Assembly (NCBI RefSeq): GCF_009730915.1
Contig: NC_052476.1
Coordinates: 18,196,162-18,260,161 of the forward strand
DNA length: 64,000 nucleotides
From: Dioscorea cayenensis subsp. rotundata
Lineage: Eukaryota > Streptophyta > Magnoliopsida > Dioscoreales > Dioscoreaceae
Direction: 5' to 3'
Part shown: positions 28,001 to 40,406 of the stretch, piece by piece
How the letters are laid out: each line of letters opens with the position of its first letter
Position numbering within the stretch: the stretch's first letter is position 1
Position numbers and translations under genes: made by a program
Notes under the pieces: model-generated
What the model saw: the letters and a program-made list of their open reading frames with translations, nothing else
Database searches by the model: none
What the model was told of the DNA's origin: nothing

Positions 28001-31000
28001 AAATTTCTTAATCTCAGGCTCTCCTTCAGAATCTGCTAAACTCTAGTTCTCACCATATATAAAGTTTTCATATTTTGTTGGTTTCTATCTGGTTTTCCCA
28101 GGTTCTACTTGGTTTGCTTCAGAGAAGAAAGACTTAAGTGATGATTGTGAACGATTTATGTCCTTTCTCCCTGGACATATATACTCCAGTAAGAATGGTG
28201 AGTTCCTTAAACTTTCATAGACTTAATGATACTGAAACTATGTTGCTTGGCCATGATAAATTTGGTCACCGTGTCATTTATTTGTTGATCTTATTCATTT
28301 TTATGATTGTCTCCTTTTGCGTGAGGCCTTTGAGAAGGTGCATATTCAAAGTTTTCTTTTTAGCATATATAATGTTGTTGCATGCATCTTGTTTATGTGC
28401 TCTGGTCAACTTCTATACCAGTGAGCTGATTCAACATATAAAGCCTTAAATTTGCATTAATTAATTATTTACCGGGCAGTTTTTTATTGTCAACTGCAAA
28501 ACTATATCAATACTGGTGAATTTCACACTAAAGGTAGTTTTTATTTCTGAAGCTTAATATCATATCCGTGACTAATCCAATTTTAAGAAATTTTCCAGTA
28601 ATTGATTGCAATAACTGATTTGCCATGTGCTTTGTCTTCTTGTTTTATTTTTTGTTTGTCGTTGGTTGCATACACTTTCACTTTTATTCCATCCGGTTCT
28701 TTCTTCTATTTTCCTATCCATATTTATTCTTGTTGTTCATTCCTACAATAATCAAGGTCAACCTCAATAAATTTGTACTTTTGGAAGAATTGTTGGGGTC
28801 ACAGTTGAGATTTCTACCTTCTAACAAATTACAAGCCCATTTTTGAGGCTCATCTCTGAAGGAAAGAATATCTACCCTTTAGAGTTTTTTTATTCCCATT
28901 TTAGTTGTGTATCTTGGTAACTAAACAAGTGTTTATCTATCTTATGTTTGATTTAATCATGTAAATCATAAGTGTAATAGAGAGAGATTAATAATGTGCA
29001 AGCTGCAGGGAAACCCGCACAAGTTTCAGGAGGGACTTTGGCAAACAAAATGACATGTTTAACAAAATTTTGGAACAATATTACTCTCCCATTTGATAGG
29101 TTCTTGCAGTAGAAAGGTCCTTATTAGAGGGAAAGATTAATCTTTAGGCCAAAAATAAATCATCAGCATTCAAAGTGGAAAACCTGCAGTAATCATTCTT
29201 ATCTATTACATAGCATTGTCTAGAAATAGTAGTATTATATGAGTCTGGTGGAAAAAATAGAATATTCTTAAAGCAATGGTCACATGAACTGGCTACCTCC
29301 ACCATGGATTCTTGATGGGATAGATACCACTTTTAACGGCCCATTTATAAATCATTAAATGGATATGCAGAGTAATTTCTTGGTTTTTTACGGAATAATT
29401 AAGAGCCATGTGTAAAGATGGATTAATGGAATTGTCATTGAGTTTATCGCTAAGAAGTTTGTTTTGTCTCTGACACTAATCCTGCCATATATTTTTACTT
29501 TTGGCATAAAGGCATAAATAATTTTCTTTATTTTAAAAGAAGATTTCGGACATCTTATAAGTGTATAATCATGAGCCATGAGATTAGTGCATCATCACTC
29601 TTCTGGTTTTGTCCTTTGTCTCATTTTGCTCCTGATGTTTTGCTTTTAATCTACAGGCTGTTATTAAGAGGCTGATGACTGATGTACCTTTTGGTGTGCT
29701 CTTGTCCCGGTGGTCTTGATTCTTCACTTGTTGCTTCTGTAGCATCACGGAATTTGTCTGAGGTTAAAAGCACCATTCAGTGGGGATCTCGATTACATAC
29801 ATTCTGTGTTGGTTTGAAGGTTGGTTTTTGTTTAGTCTTGTGCATTAACTGATTGCTTCTTCATCCATATGAAGGTGTCTTTGAAGTTACTCTATGGCAA
29901 TGGCATCTCTAGCAAACCTATAGACCCACTGTTTCTTCATTTCCAATTTCTTTAATCCTTCACTAAAAAATTTCTTTCCACGACAACATAAAAGTTATAC
30001 ACTGTTCATTCCTAGAATTGTTTCTGGTAAACCTACTTGTGCATAAACCAATGATGGTAATTAGTTAAATTTGATTGTCATGTCACTGCATTCTGGGGTG
30101 TGTTTTTGAAATTACTTTTCTCAACTACTCCATATTCTTGGGGATGCCCTTAGGTAATATTCAGGGTTAGGTTGCACTATGCCTAAGCTAAGCTTGCTGC
30201 AATTTACTGCATGAAAATTTGTTAGAAGCACTGCACCTAGAAATTCCTTGTTTAGAGTGACAATTTCTATATTGAATAAGATTTTTGTTAAGAAAGGAGA
30301 AAACCTTTGGCAGGGAGGTTGGCAAGAAATTTCTTGTAAAAACACTAGCTCCTGTTAGTTCATAATGCGACTAGTAAATTTTGAATCGCATGGATTACTT
30401 GGTATTTTGCACTGAAGGGAGGAGCTGTATGAAATGAAAATTTTGCATACAGTTCAGGAACAGAGATTCTTTGCTTGTAATGAATTACCATAACGGATGT
30501 CAGCTCAATCGGAAAAAATTATGTAAATGCTAGGCAAGCAATACTCCCTTAACATCTTATAGTTTACATTCCTTCTATGTACAAGTTGGATTTATTGATC
30601 TGGTCATGTTTAGGTATGTGGTTTCCAACTGAAAAAGGGGCATGTATAAAGTAATATGACATCTACAGAAAAAAGAGATGAGAGATTGGATGATCTAGTT
30701 CATATAAATGGAAGGGTGCATAGTGCATGATACTGGGTATATCTGAAAAGTTATAGTTTTTAATCTCGCGTAGAGCCTTTTTGTACCCTTTCTAGTGCTG
30801 CTGGAACTGCTTGCCAATTTTCCGTTAGTGACTTAATTTGAAAAATCTAATATTTGTGAATTGTGCTCAGGGTTCTCCTGATCTGAAAGCTGCTAGGGAA
30901 ATTGCAGATTATCTTGGTACCATCCATCATGAGTTTCACTTCACAGTGCAGGTGATATATTCTAAATTTTGTTGATGAGTGAGAAGTGTTATATGTTTGA

Positions 31001-31024
31001 CTGTAAGAATGGCCATCCTTTTTC

Positions 31025-31067
<43 letters not shown>

Positions 31068-31327
31068 TATGTTTGTCTTAGCTTGTTGTCCTCTTTTATT
31101 TTCAGGAGGGTATTGATGCACTTGAAGAAGTCATTTTTCACATTGAAAGTTATGATGTGACAACTATTAGGGCAAGCAAACCAATGTTTTCAATGTCATG
31201 CAAGATTAAGTCATTGGGTGTAAAGATGGTGCTTTTTGGGGAAGGTTCAGATGAAATTTTTGGCTGTTACCTATATCTTCATAAGGTACCCAATAAGGTG
31301 GAATTTCATCAAGAAAGATGTCGGAAG
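25078..31327 (+). pseudogene. ASN: Asparagine synthetase (glutamine-hydrolysing) remnant
   Basis: Seven exons are recognisable: about 25078-25219 (HRGPDWSG ... IVDPASGDQ), 26315-26410 (VNMEIYNHSELR), 26592-26734 (GWGLDG end), 28102-28197 (FLPGHIYSSK), 29657-29819, 30871-30951 (EFHFTVQ) and 31106-31327 ([13 protein letters not shown] ... CRK). It is dead. The first exon with the N-terminal MCGI that supplies the glutaminase Cys is absent, as is everything after CRK (the rest of the synthetase domain). NGE has become NME. The exon for KQWYNPPW is missing or reduced to a trace near 29268-29315. One extra C in exon 29657-29819 destroys the pyrophosphate loop SGGLDSS and shifts the frame. SGEGADE has become FGEGSDE. 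Introns are retained, so this is a decayed genomic copy. Confidence 0.88.
31028..31067. repeat. (TTA)n microsatellite
   Basis: About 13 TTA units in the last remaining intron of the asparagine synthetase remnant, near the acceptor of exon 31106. It produces spurious poly-Ile and poly-Asn frames. Confidence 0.95.
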
Positions 31328-32505
31328 GTAACTATGGGAAGCCCTTACTTTTTGCCAATGATAGCATCTATCCACTTATTTTCCAGCTTGTTAAAATTTC
31401 AATAATGATGCACATTTGCATATTTGAAAACTTGTTAAACCTTTTTCTCATGTTCATTTAGCATCAGTGAATACAATGTCTAGTTTGGTTCCTGGTTTTG
31501 TTGAGTTCATTTTCTGTGTTATTTTTCTATTTATTTTTAACATTATGTTCCATTACAATTAAATGTGTGCATTGAAGGCATTAAAGTTGCATGTCCTTAT
31601 CAATTGGGATAATGTAGCCCGAGTCTTATTTTTGTAGAAGTGTAAGGTTATAAATTATAAGAATCTCAAGAAACCATGTTTCCAGCTGCAAGGTTGTCAA
31701 AGTTCATTCAGAACGATTATATTTCACATTTCTAAGTTTGTTGCATTGGTTAACTTTTCTCACAATTTCTTACAAATCATCTTTCTGTTGACATCACACA
31801 TTTGATTCCATGAACATATTGTACTAAAAATATATCACAATGATGCTTAGTGGGTTCTTTGTTCTTGATTTTGAGTCATCTTCCCTGTCAAGAAGATGCA
31901 TATAGCACATGCTGTGTTCTTGGAGGTTTGATTTGCCAAAACTTTTTTCCATTCTGTGAGAACCTTGATAAAGCATCTGTTAGTGAGATACTTTTTTTTG
32001 CAAAGATATCTTGTTAAATATGTAGTCAAATGCATTATTTGGGTTCAATTCTACCTAAATGCTTAAGTTGATAAGATGAAAGAAGTGCACAAAAATTTTC
32101 TAGTCCAAATTTACTGCATTAACTAATTTCAGGTCTTTGAGGTAGGATGTGTGTGTCTGGAGGTGTTCAATGCAGCAGGTGATGTTGGCAGCACAGCACA
32201 GTACTACCCTGCCAACATGTCCAGACCCTGATCCAGTGTTTGGGTTTAATGGTTCTGATTCAAGACCAGGTTTACTGGGGGACTGCAGCAGCATCGGACA
32301 GACATCGATTGGTTTCTAGTTGGTAATGTTTGGAATATATTATGCATGAATGTTATGTTTGGAATTATTTTATAATTTTACATCATGTTAACAACACTTG
32401 TGTATCATCCTTTCTCTTGGACAAAGGTGATCTATTTTTCAGATTTGTTGACAATTTTCATGATCTTTTTCATTCCGTAAAAAGTTTATGATTTTTATTT
32501 TTCAG
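31328..32505. other. Spacer between two decayed genes
   Basis: No coding exon of either neighbour is visible. It contains copy 2 of the dispersed repeat at 32227-32297. Confidence 0.45.
32227..32297 (+). repeat. Dispersed repeat, copy 2
   Basis: Partner of 23851-23940, shorter by about 20 bases in the middle. It lies in a CAGCAGGTGATGTTGGCAGC-containing context that is not shared, so the boundaries of the parent element are unclear. Confidence 0.6.
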
Positions 32506-34598
32506 GTCTCAATGTGATCGATCTTCTTAGACTCTCCAGTTGGAACTGGGTTCTCATTCTCAAATACTCCATAGGGATATGTTGGTGGTGATGTCACTTC
32601 ATCCATTAGAGTGTACAAGTTTCTCAGAAAGGTATTCAATCACATGATCCTCATCATCTTCTTTTGCATTTGATTGAATGCTCTAAATGGTAACTGAAAA
32701 TCAAACTTTGTGTTGTGATTAACAGTGGCTAATTGATCACCATCAGTTCCTCTCCAATCCTTTGTATATTGCTGGTGATTCATATGCTGGCGAGGTTGTC
32801 CCATTCGTCACTCACCTGATATCACAAGGTAACCTATCACATCTCAAACCAGTTTTTGTAATTGATATTTATGTTGTTTGTTCTATCTAAAATGTGATGC
32901 TATTGATATTTAGGCATTGAATCTGGGACTCTGCCTCCTCTGAATCTCAAGGTAGTGATAATCAATTTAGTCTTAAAAGAGTCTAACTATATCCTTCGTC
33001 CGTTTATGTACACCTTCAAAACATCATTCACCTCTTCTAGTGTGATAATGATGTTATTGTTTCAGGGATATTTGCTTGGTAACCAAGGAACCGGAGAAGC
33101 AATCGATCTGAATTCTCGCATCCCATTTGCTCATAATATGGTGATAATTTCTGATGAGTTATATGAGGTGATGCATTTCTCTTCTTACATTAAAATCTAG
33201 TTCTAGTGTTAAGGTCATGAAGTTCTATGCTAATTAGCTTTGCTCTGGTATATATGTCAATTGTCAACGGTATATATAAAAGATTTGATGAAGGGAAGAA
33301 CATTATATCTTGCATCAAACTATTTTTAATTTTGCAGTCCACCATTATTTCCTGTGAAGGAGAGGATTATGAAAGTTCTATCAATACTGTGTGCTGAGAA
33401 ACTTTGAATTGTGAATAAGGTTCTGTTATTCATACTTCACTAAATATGCTATACATAATTCCACATGAAAACTTGAAGTTGTCACCTCTTGACCTTGCAG
33501 TTCATTAATGAAATTCATGGCCGCATATTTTGGAGCCAAAATTTCCACGAACATCTTGGAACCCAAGGAAATTGGCCGGAGAAAGGAGATTACTCAAGGA
33601 TGACCATGAAGAGCTTATCGCCCCACCACCCGCTCCCCTCTTAAATGCAGAGTGAGTTTCATGCTCTTGAGATCTTTCGTGCTTTAACAACTACTTAATT
33701 ATTGAATTTTTAGTGTTTTAGAGAATTCTCTGTGTTGTGTGAGAACAGATAGTCTCTTGTAAAGAAACTAACTGATCATAATTCTGATTTCAGTCTTATG
33801 CTTACTATTTGTCCTATACTTGGGCAAACACCGATGCCGTGAGAGATGCTCTTCACATCCGGAAGGTACATCAAAGGGAATCTGATATGTGTATCATTTC
33901 TGATATATGTTGCTCACTTGTCATTTATATGAAGCAGGGGACTGTGCCGGAATGGATTAGATGCAATGATTATTTGCAGTATGCCTATGATCTAACAAGC
34001 GGTGTAAAATACCAGCATAAGCTCACAAGCCAAGGTTATCGAGCTCTTGTTTACAGGTGAAGCTAGAGCTTGTAGTGAACCCGTTACGTGTTTCTTTTTG
34101 ATGAATCTTCATACTGAGTTACTAACACCATGTTTTCTGATTAATAAAAGTGGCGACCATGATCTGTTGGTACCGCATATTGGAACCCAGACATGGATAA
34201 GATCTTTGAACTACTCCATTATCGATGACTGGAGATCTTGGTTCTCCTGCAGACAAGTAGCGGGGTGAGTTTGATCGGAATTATTAAGACTAGTAATAGT
34301 TTTATTGATCATGCACGTATCTGCATTTGTAGACTGATGTTGTTTGGATTAAAATTCTTCAGATACAAGAGAACATATGCCCACAATCTTACATTTGCTA
34401 CTATAAAGGTATGACATACAATAAAATTTTGACGATAAGAACTTTGGAGTAGTGAAAAAAGAAAAACAAAATAGATGCTAATGCAGATGTGGTTGTTTGT
34501 ATTTATTTATGCAGGGTGCTGGTCATACAGGTCCAGAGTACAAACCAAGGGAGAGCCTGGATATGATTAAACGATGGCTTTCATATCAACAATGCTAA
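32506..34598 (+). pseudogene. SCPL: Serine carboxypeptidase-like gene, 5'-truncated and frame-broken
   Basis: Exons at 32506-32631, 32726-32830, 32914-32951, 33066-33167, 33338-33419, 33501-33651, 33794-33865, 33938-34056, 34151-34264, 34363-34408 and 34515-34598 read as a peptidase S10 protein. All three catalytic positions survive: Ser in GDSYAGE, Asp in SGDHDLLVP (across an intron) and His in GAGHTGPEY. Against function: the first exons with signal peptide and the N-terminal half-domain are absent; TAG replaces a codon after FSNTP in exon 1; the exon 33338-33419 shifts into TGA; one base is missing near the end of exon 33501-33651. Plant SCPL proteins are vacuolar or secreted hydrolases or acyltransferases. 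The last six exons are clean and could be the youngest part to decay. Confidence 0.85.
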
Positions 34599-36714
34599 TC
34601 ACTTACTTGTCATCTCCAAGGATCAAACTTCTGAGGATTCTCATAAACAGTAGGATCCAAATGCGCGGCAGCAAAGACCGGGATGACACTCTAGCCCTTC
34701 GGTATGTCATATCATTCACAATTTATTTGAAACTAACTAAGCATAAAAAGAGTTGCAATTGATAATTGGTATTGTTCATACGGACAAATGTTTTCACCTT
34801 TAAATTGAACATCAGTGACAGCCTTCCTGTGGACAAACTTGATGATCTTCCCCAGGCTCAGAGTCTCACTCACAACCTTCATTCATTCAATCAAATGTTC
34901 TACATGTTATCACTCTTTATTAGTTAAGAGAAAGTAAAAACTATTCTTCATCAAAATGTTCAACAGTCTCTATGGTTTACTTTATCAAAATTCTCTTCTA
35001 AACATTTCCAAATTCTATCCATTCAATGGATTCATTTTGGATAGCTTGTGTGCAAACTAAAAAAAAAATGGTACTTAGTCTCTTTAACTTACAAATTGTC
35101 AACGACCTTTTGCTTGTCATTTTTTCAGTTGGACATAAATAACCCCAACTTTAGCTCTTTTGTTTGGTGTGCCGGCCGTTAGGACCACCTAAGAACAACA
35201 TTTACATTGGGCTGCTGCTCGTTGAAGTTTTCCATAGATTGACAGGTTTGATACTCTGTCATTATCTTGTTACAGGCACACCAAATATTCTGGTTTGGAG
35301 TCATTAATGAACTTGTTAGTTGTTATTGATCCATCATCTTAAGCAAACTAAAGAGTTGAAAAAACACTTCTATAGTTCCATCTTCTAATTTTGGCCTGCA
35401 GTAAGCAGATGGTGCTTGAGAGCTGTGAACTTGTAGTCATTCTAAAATATTCATGTCCTTACTTCATCCAATTCCAAGCCTCCATCCATTTAGAGCATTC
35501 AAAGAAGTTTGATATTTGTAAATACCAACATCAGATATGTATAGAGCATTGGAGTGTACTCTTTACATGGATATATTTTATGGTATATTATTATATATAT
35601 ATATATATAGAAATCTGAAGCAATACTGTTATACCTGACTAGAAGAAAACATTGAAAAAATAATGTTTGTGTTTCAGTTAGGCAATTGTATTAAACCTAT
35701 TGATGAAAAGTATCGTATAATTTGTGTTTTTTGAAATTTTATATAACAGTTTTTTAAATGTTTAATTTTTTTTAATTTTTAAAAATATATCGTTAGATGG
35801 CAGCTTAGCTTAGTTTTTGATACGGCAACTTTTAAATATAACTTTTTGTTTAAAATCATGAAAATTAAAAAGTAATTTGCTTTAAAAAAAAAATCACGCC
35901 AGAAGGGCATATATCATCATCCGGATATATTTAACAGTTTTGTAAATATTTAAATGTATTTTTAAAATTTTAAAAATACATCCCAAATTGGATAAACTGA
36001 TTTGGGTATATCTTACAATGCAAGCAATTTTTATGTCAAAATTATAATTTTGATGAGAAAAATTAAATATTTAAAAAAATATTATAAAAATATCATCAAT
36101 TCCTCTTCTTGACTTTCTTTTTATGCTCAAGAATCAAGAACTGGTACATTGTATTTTTAACTTTCCTCGTTTCTCTTTTTCGGCTTTTACCTTCTAATTT
36201 TTTTATTCAAATTATTATATAATAATATTATTAATCTTGTTGATTAAAAAAGTTATTCTAACCTTTTATTAGCAAAAGATTTTTTATTTGAAGACTCATA
36301 AGTGATATTGTTTTATTTGAAGAATTAACCCCTTTAGCAACTATCTTTTAACCATTACCTAACATCATTGGTGTATCTAGTGCTTTGTTGGTTAATGGGC
36401 TTGATTTGCTGGGCTTTGTACTTAGACCACTTCTAGATTGGGCTGGATATTCAAACTACCCAATTGATGATGATGGCCACGAAGCTGGGGTAGTTTCACT
36501 TGTGGCCACAAATGTTTTTTCTGTAACGTTGTGGCCACAAAACTATTCTCCGGTTGCACTGATGACCACAAATGTTTTTCTTCTATTTTTTTTTAGTCTT
36601 TTAATCCTAACACTTATGATTTTGGTGGAATGACCGGGCTATTAATAGTGAATTAGATTCAATTTAATCTAATCATACATGGGAATTAGTAGACCTACCG
36701 CTTGATTAAAAAAC
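34599..36714. other. Gene-poor spacer
   Basis: Nothing coding is recognised. It includes (TA)n at about 35590-35610 and a short tandem array at 36474-36590 listed separately. Confidence 0.45.
36474..36590. repeat. Four-copy degenerate tandem repeat of about 29-31 bp
   Basis: The core TGGCCACAAA (or TGACCACAAA) recurs at 36474, 36503, 36532 and 36563, spaced by 29, 29 and 31 bases, the second and fourth followed by TGTTTTT. The function is unknown. Confidence 0.6.
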
Positions 36715-39311
36715 TATAGGTTGCATATAGATTTTTAAGAAAAAGCTTAAACCAAATGGGTCTACTGATAAATATAAAGCTAGATTAGTAGCTAAAGGAT
36801 ATTCTCAAAAGAAAGAAATTATTACTTTGATACTTATGCTCATGTTACTAGAATTTCTTCCATTCGAATTTTAACTGCATTAGCTGTTATTAATAATTTA
36901 ATTATTCATCAAATGGATGTTAAGACAGCTTTTCTAAATGGAGATCTCGAAGAAGAAATATATATGGATCAACCCGAAGGGTATGTGATTTCTAACAATA
37001 AGCATAAGGTATGTAAATTTATGAAATCATTATATGGACTTAAACAAGCTTCAAAACAATGGCATGAAAAATTGAATCATGTTTTAGTCTCTAATGGTTG
37101 CTTTATAAATGAAGCTAATAAATGTATCTACAGCAAATTTTCTAACAATGTGGGTGTTATAATTTATTTAGATGTAGACGATATGCTTATTTTTGGTACT
37201 TCTTTAGAAATAGTAGTTGAGACAAAGAATATTTATCTAAATTTGATATGAAGGATATGGGTGAAGCACATTTTATTCTTGGAATTAAAATTTCTAAATT
37301 AGATGATGGAATAATGCTTTCACAAGGAAATTATGTGGAAAATGTATTAAAGAAATTTAATCATTTTAATTGCAAACCTATCTCAACCTCATATGATAGT
37401 ACTTTTCATTTAAGAAAGAATAAAGAGGGTTAGTATTTCTCAAAATGAATATGCACAAGTGATTGGTGGTTTAATGTATTTGATGAACTGTGCTCGTCCT
37501 GACATTGCTTATGCAGTTAGCAGATTGAGCAGATATACACATACTCCAAATAAGGATCATTGGATTGCCTTGATCAGGATATTAAAACATCTGAAAAGAA
37601 CTATTAATTTTGGACTAAAGTATTTTGGCTTTCCTGAAGTACTTGAAGGGTATAGTGATACTAATTGGATTTTAGATTCAGATGAAACAAAGTTAACAAG
37701 TGGATTAATTTTCACTTTAGGAGGCGATGCAGTGTCTTGGAAGTCTTCAAAACAAACTTGCATAGCAAATTCAACAATGGCGTCCGTATTTGTTGCACTT
37801 AAGAAAACAGGAACTAAAGCAAAATGGATCAGGAACTTTCTCGCCGATTTTCCTCTTTGGATGAAACCAGCTTCTTCAGTTTCAATTCATTGTGATGGCA
37901 TGCTTGCAATATACGGAGCCATGAATAAAGCATATAATGGCAAGAGTAGGCATATACGCCTAAGACATAATACTGTGAGGCAATTGCTTGAGGATGGAGT
38001 GATATCACTAAACTTTGTAAGATCAGAAGTAAATTTAACTGATCCTTTAACTAAAGCACTAGGTAGAAAATTAGTGTGTCAAACATCGGGGGGAATGGGA
38101 TTGTTGCCTATGACAAAATTCAACAATGATAGTAACCTAACCTATGTAATTGGTTAACCCAAGAAATAGGTTTATATGGGTAAAAACAAGTCATTGGTTG
38201 ATTGGATATACACTATCTATTTTTTATCCCTTCCTATGGTGTAAAGTGTAATTGCAATGTATAAAGGATGAATTTGATTCTCAATGAATTCCATAGTTCA
38301 ATTTTGAATGGTGTATATTATTACAATTTTACACCTGATGGATTCACCTATATAAGTATGAAAGTGGAGCCACTTTCTATAAAAAACTCAGGCAAGTTTT
38401 CTAGAGCACTTATGAATTCCAGGCATTTGGCATATAACCGAGAGGTGCCAACCCTATTAGAGTTGCTCAGATTTCAAGAAGATAATGTGATTTATAAAAC
38501 GATTGATTTACAACAAGGAATTCTGGTTCATAGAAATTTTATTTCACCAAGTTCTTGTGAGTCACTTCTTATATATTCTAGGAATTGGTTCATAGCCCAC
38601 AAGGCACTAATTATGATGCATTACCTTCTTATGCTCCGTTTTCTTTTTATCTGTCTCGAATACTTTAAAATGGAGGGATTGTTAGAGGCCCATGTATATT
38701 GGGCCCATATTTGGTTTCAAAACATTCTTATTTAGTTTAGTACTACATTGTCTATTTGCAAAGCCTTGACCCATCTTATATGTGCCAATATTCATTAGCC
38801 CTCAACTTTGGTTCAATGGTTATGCTCTCTCTACATGCTAGCGCAAAGGGGAGGGTGCAAATTTTTAGGGTTGGATTCGAATTTGGCTTGAACTCATGTA
38901 GGCGCATGATGCGGACACGAATGCAAAGATTTACTTTTGTAGCGTGCACTGTTAGTTTTTGGACCTTCTTTTTCATATGTTTTTATTTTTTTCTCGTGAA
39001 GAGTCAAGACTTTTTCTTTTTCTCCAAATCTCTTCATGAATTGGGGTGTCCTTTCGTCTTTTATAAAACAAAACCAAACTCCGGTTTCCATAGATAACTA
39101 CTTCCCTTCCCTCCTCAGAATCTAAGCACTCAATTCTTCTTTATTATGGTGCACAAACCGGAGATGATGATTGTTGTATCCTGGAAGAGCATCGCCATTG
39201 TACTACTGTTCCTGTTGTATGGAAAAAAAGAGGCTAATTTGTTCTTAAGGTCAATGCATCTGCACGCCTCAATTATCTTGTTCACTACTCCAACATCTAC
39301 AATTTCCAACA
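36715..39311 (+). mobile_element. 5'-truncated Ty1/copia retrotransposon with 3' LTR
   Basis: Reverse transcriptase begins near 36715 (FKKKLKPNGS, ARLVAKGYSQK) and continues with MDVKTAFLNGDLEEEIYM, YGLKQASKQWHEKL, the active-site block LDVDDML, then RNase H to 38157. Two frame breaks separate the parts (near 37251 and 37433). In RNase H the usual TMESEF reads TMASVF, so the catalytic Glu is lost. After the polyprotein stop, about 520 bp of non-coding DNA leads to a purine-rich tract AAAATGGAGGGA at 38667-38678 and a putative 3' LTR 38680-39311. Gag, protease, integrase and the 5' LTR are absent. Confidence 0.85.
38680..39311 (+). repeat. Putative 3' LTR (632 bp) of the copia remnant
   Basis: It begins TGTTAGAGGCCC directly after a polypurine tract and ends TTTCCAACA, the usual TG...CA form with a short inverted end (TGTT / AACA). 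No second LTR is in the window, so the length rests on these end motifs alone. Confidence 0.6.
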
Positions 39312-40406
39312 ATAATAATAATATAAAACTTATAAAATGCTAACACATCATAAAGTTAAGATTTTTTTATTTAATTTATACATATTATAATGAGTCATTC
39401 AATCAATTTAAGAAATAAGTTACGTATGTATATGTGTGTGTATATATTATACATATAATAATATAGAGGAACAAAACCTATAGATATCCTTAGAAAATAA
39501 ATCTAAAGATTTTCGTCAATCAACCGTTGGATTAAAATTTAATGGGTATGACATCGCACATAATGACTACAATACTCAAGGATGAATAATTCAAATTGTG
39601 CTTATAAAAATAGTACCAAATGTGATGAATACTGCACAAAGTTTGACGAACAATGTTTGATGCATTAATAACTATTGGATCATTGATCAAAATAGTTGCT
39701 ATGAAAATTGAACCATCCAACCTTATATACATCCCTCTCTGTTGATGTAAACAATAAATAAATAAACAAATAAATTTAAATACTCTCCTAAGGGCAAACT
39801 TACTCACCCTTAATGCAAGTACAATAGTTTTGGTACTAGTCATGCCCCTATTTAACAAAGGAATATATATATATATATATATAACCGATCATTTAGAGAA
39901 AAACGCATTGTCATATATATATATATATATGAGGTCATGTCTTCTATGAATTCAATTCTACAAAAAATTTGTATTTCAACTGTTGGATTTCAATCCAACA
40001 GCTAAACCCAGTGAAAAATGAAATATACAACACTTTGACATGAAATAGTCTAATCATAGTTGTAATAGTAATCGCATACTATCAAATTCAATTTTTACTA
40101 GCATTCTCCCAAAAAATTTTTATAAAAATCCACAAACACCCAAATACCTATTCTCCATGCCATTATAAATTTTTGGATGCCATTATATATTGATTTGTGC
40201 CTATATCTTTTTATCTCTGGCGTCTTTCTGCTCACCAAGGTTCAATTGACGTATCTTTATTAAAAAATTGCATCTACATATTATAATATTTTATAATAGT
40301 ATATATGGAAAAAAAAAATGCAGTGCATAAATATAAATAGTACTTTTTCATAGAGTGAGAAATCTAAATTGCATGAAAAGCTCAAAACTTATCCATAGTT
40401 TTGATC
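39312..40406. other. AT-rich spacer with small hairpin
   Basis: No gene. A perfect 10-bp stem with a 2-base loop, CTGTTGGATT-TC-AATCCAACAG, lies at 39980-40001. (TA)n tracts occur at about 39865-39883 and 39914-39930. Confidence 0.5.

Noticed and set aside
30936..31160. Frames with poly-Asn or poly-Ile
   Set aside because: Produced by the (TTA)n microsatellite.
38268..38735. 155-codon plus-strand frame
   Set aside because: Lies between the copia polyprotein stop and the polypurine tract and runs into the LTR; no family resemblance. Probably non-coding retrotransposon DNA.
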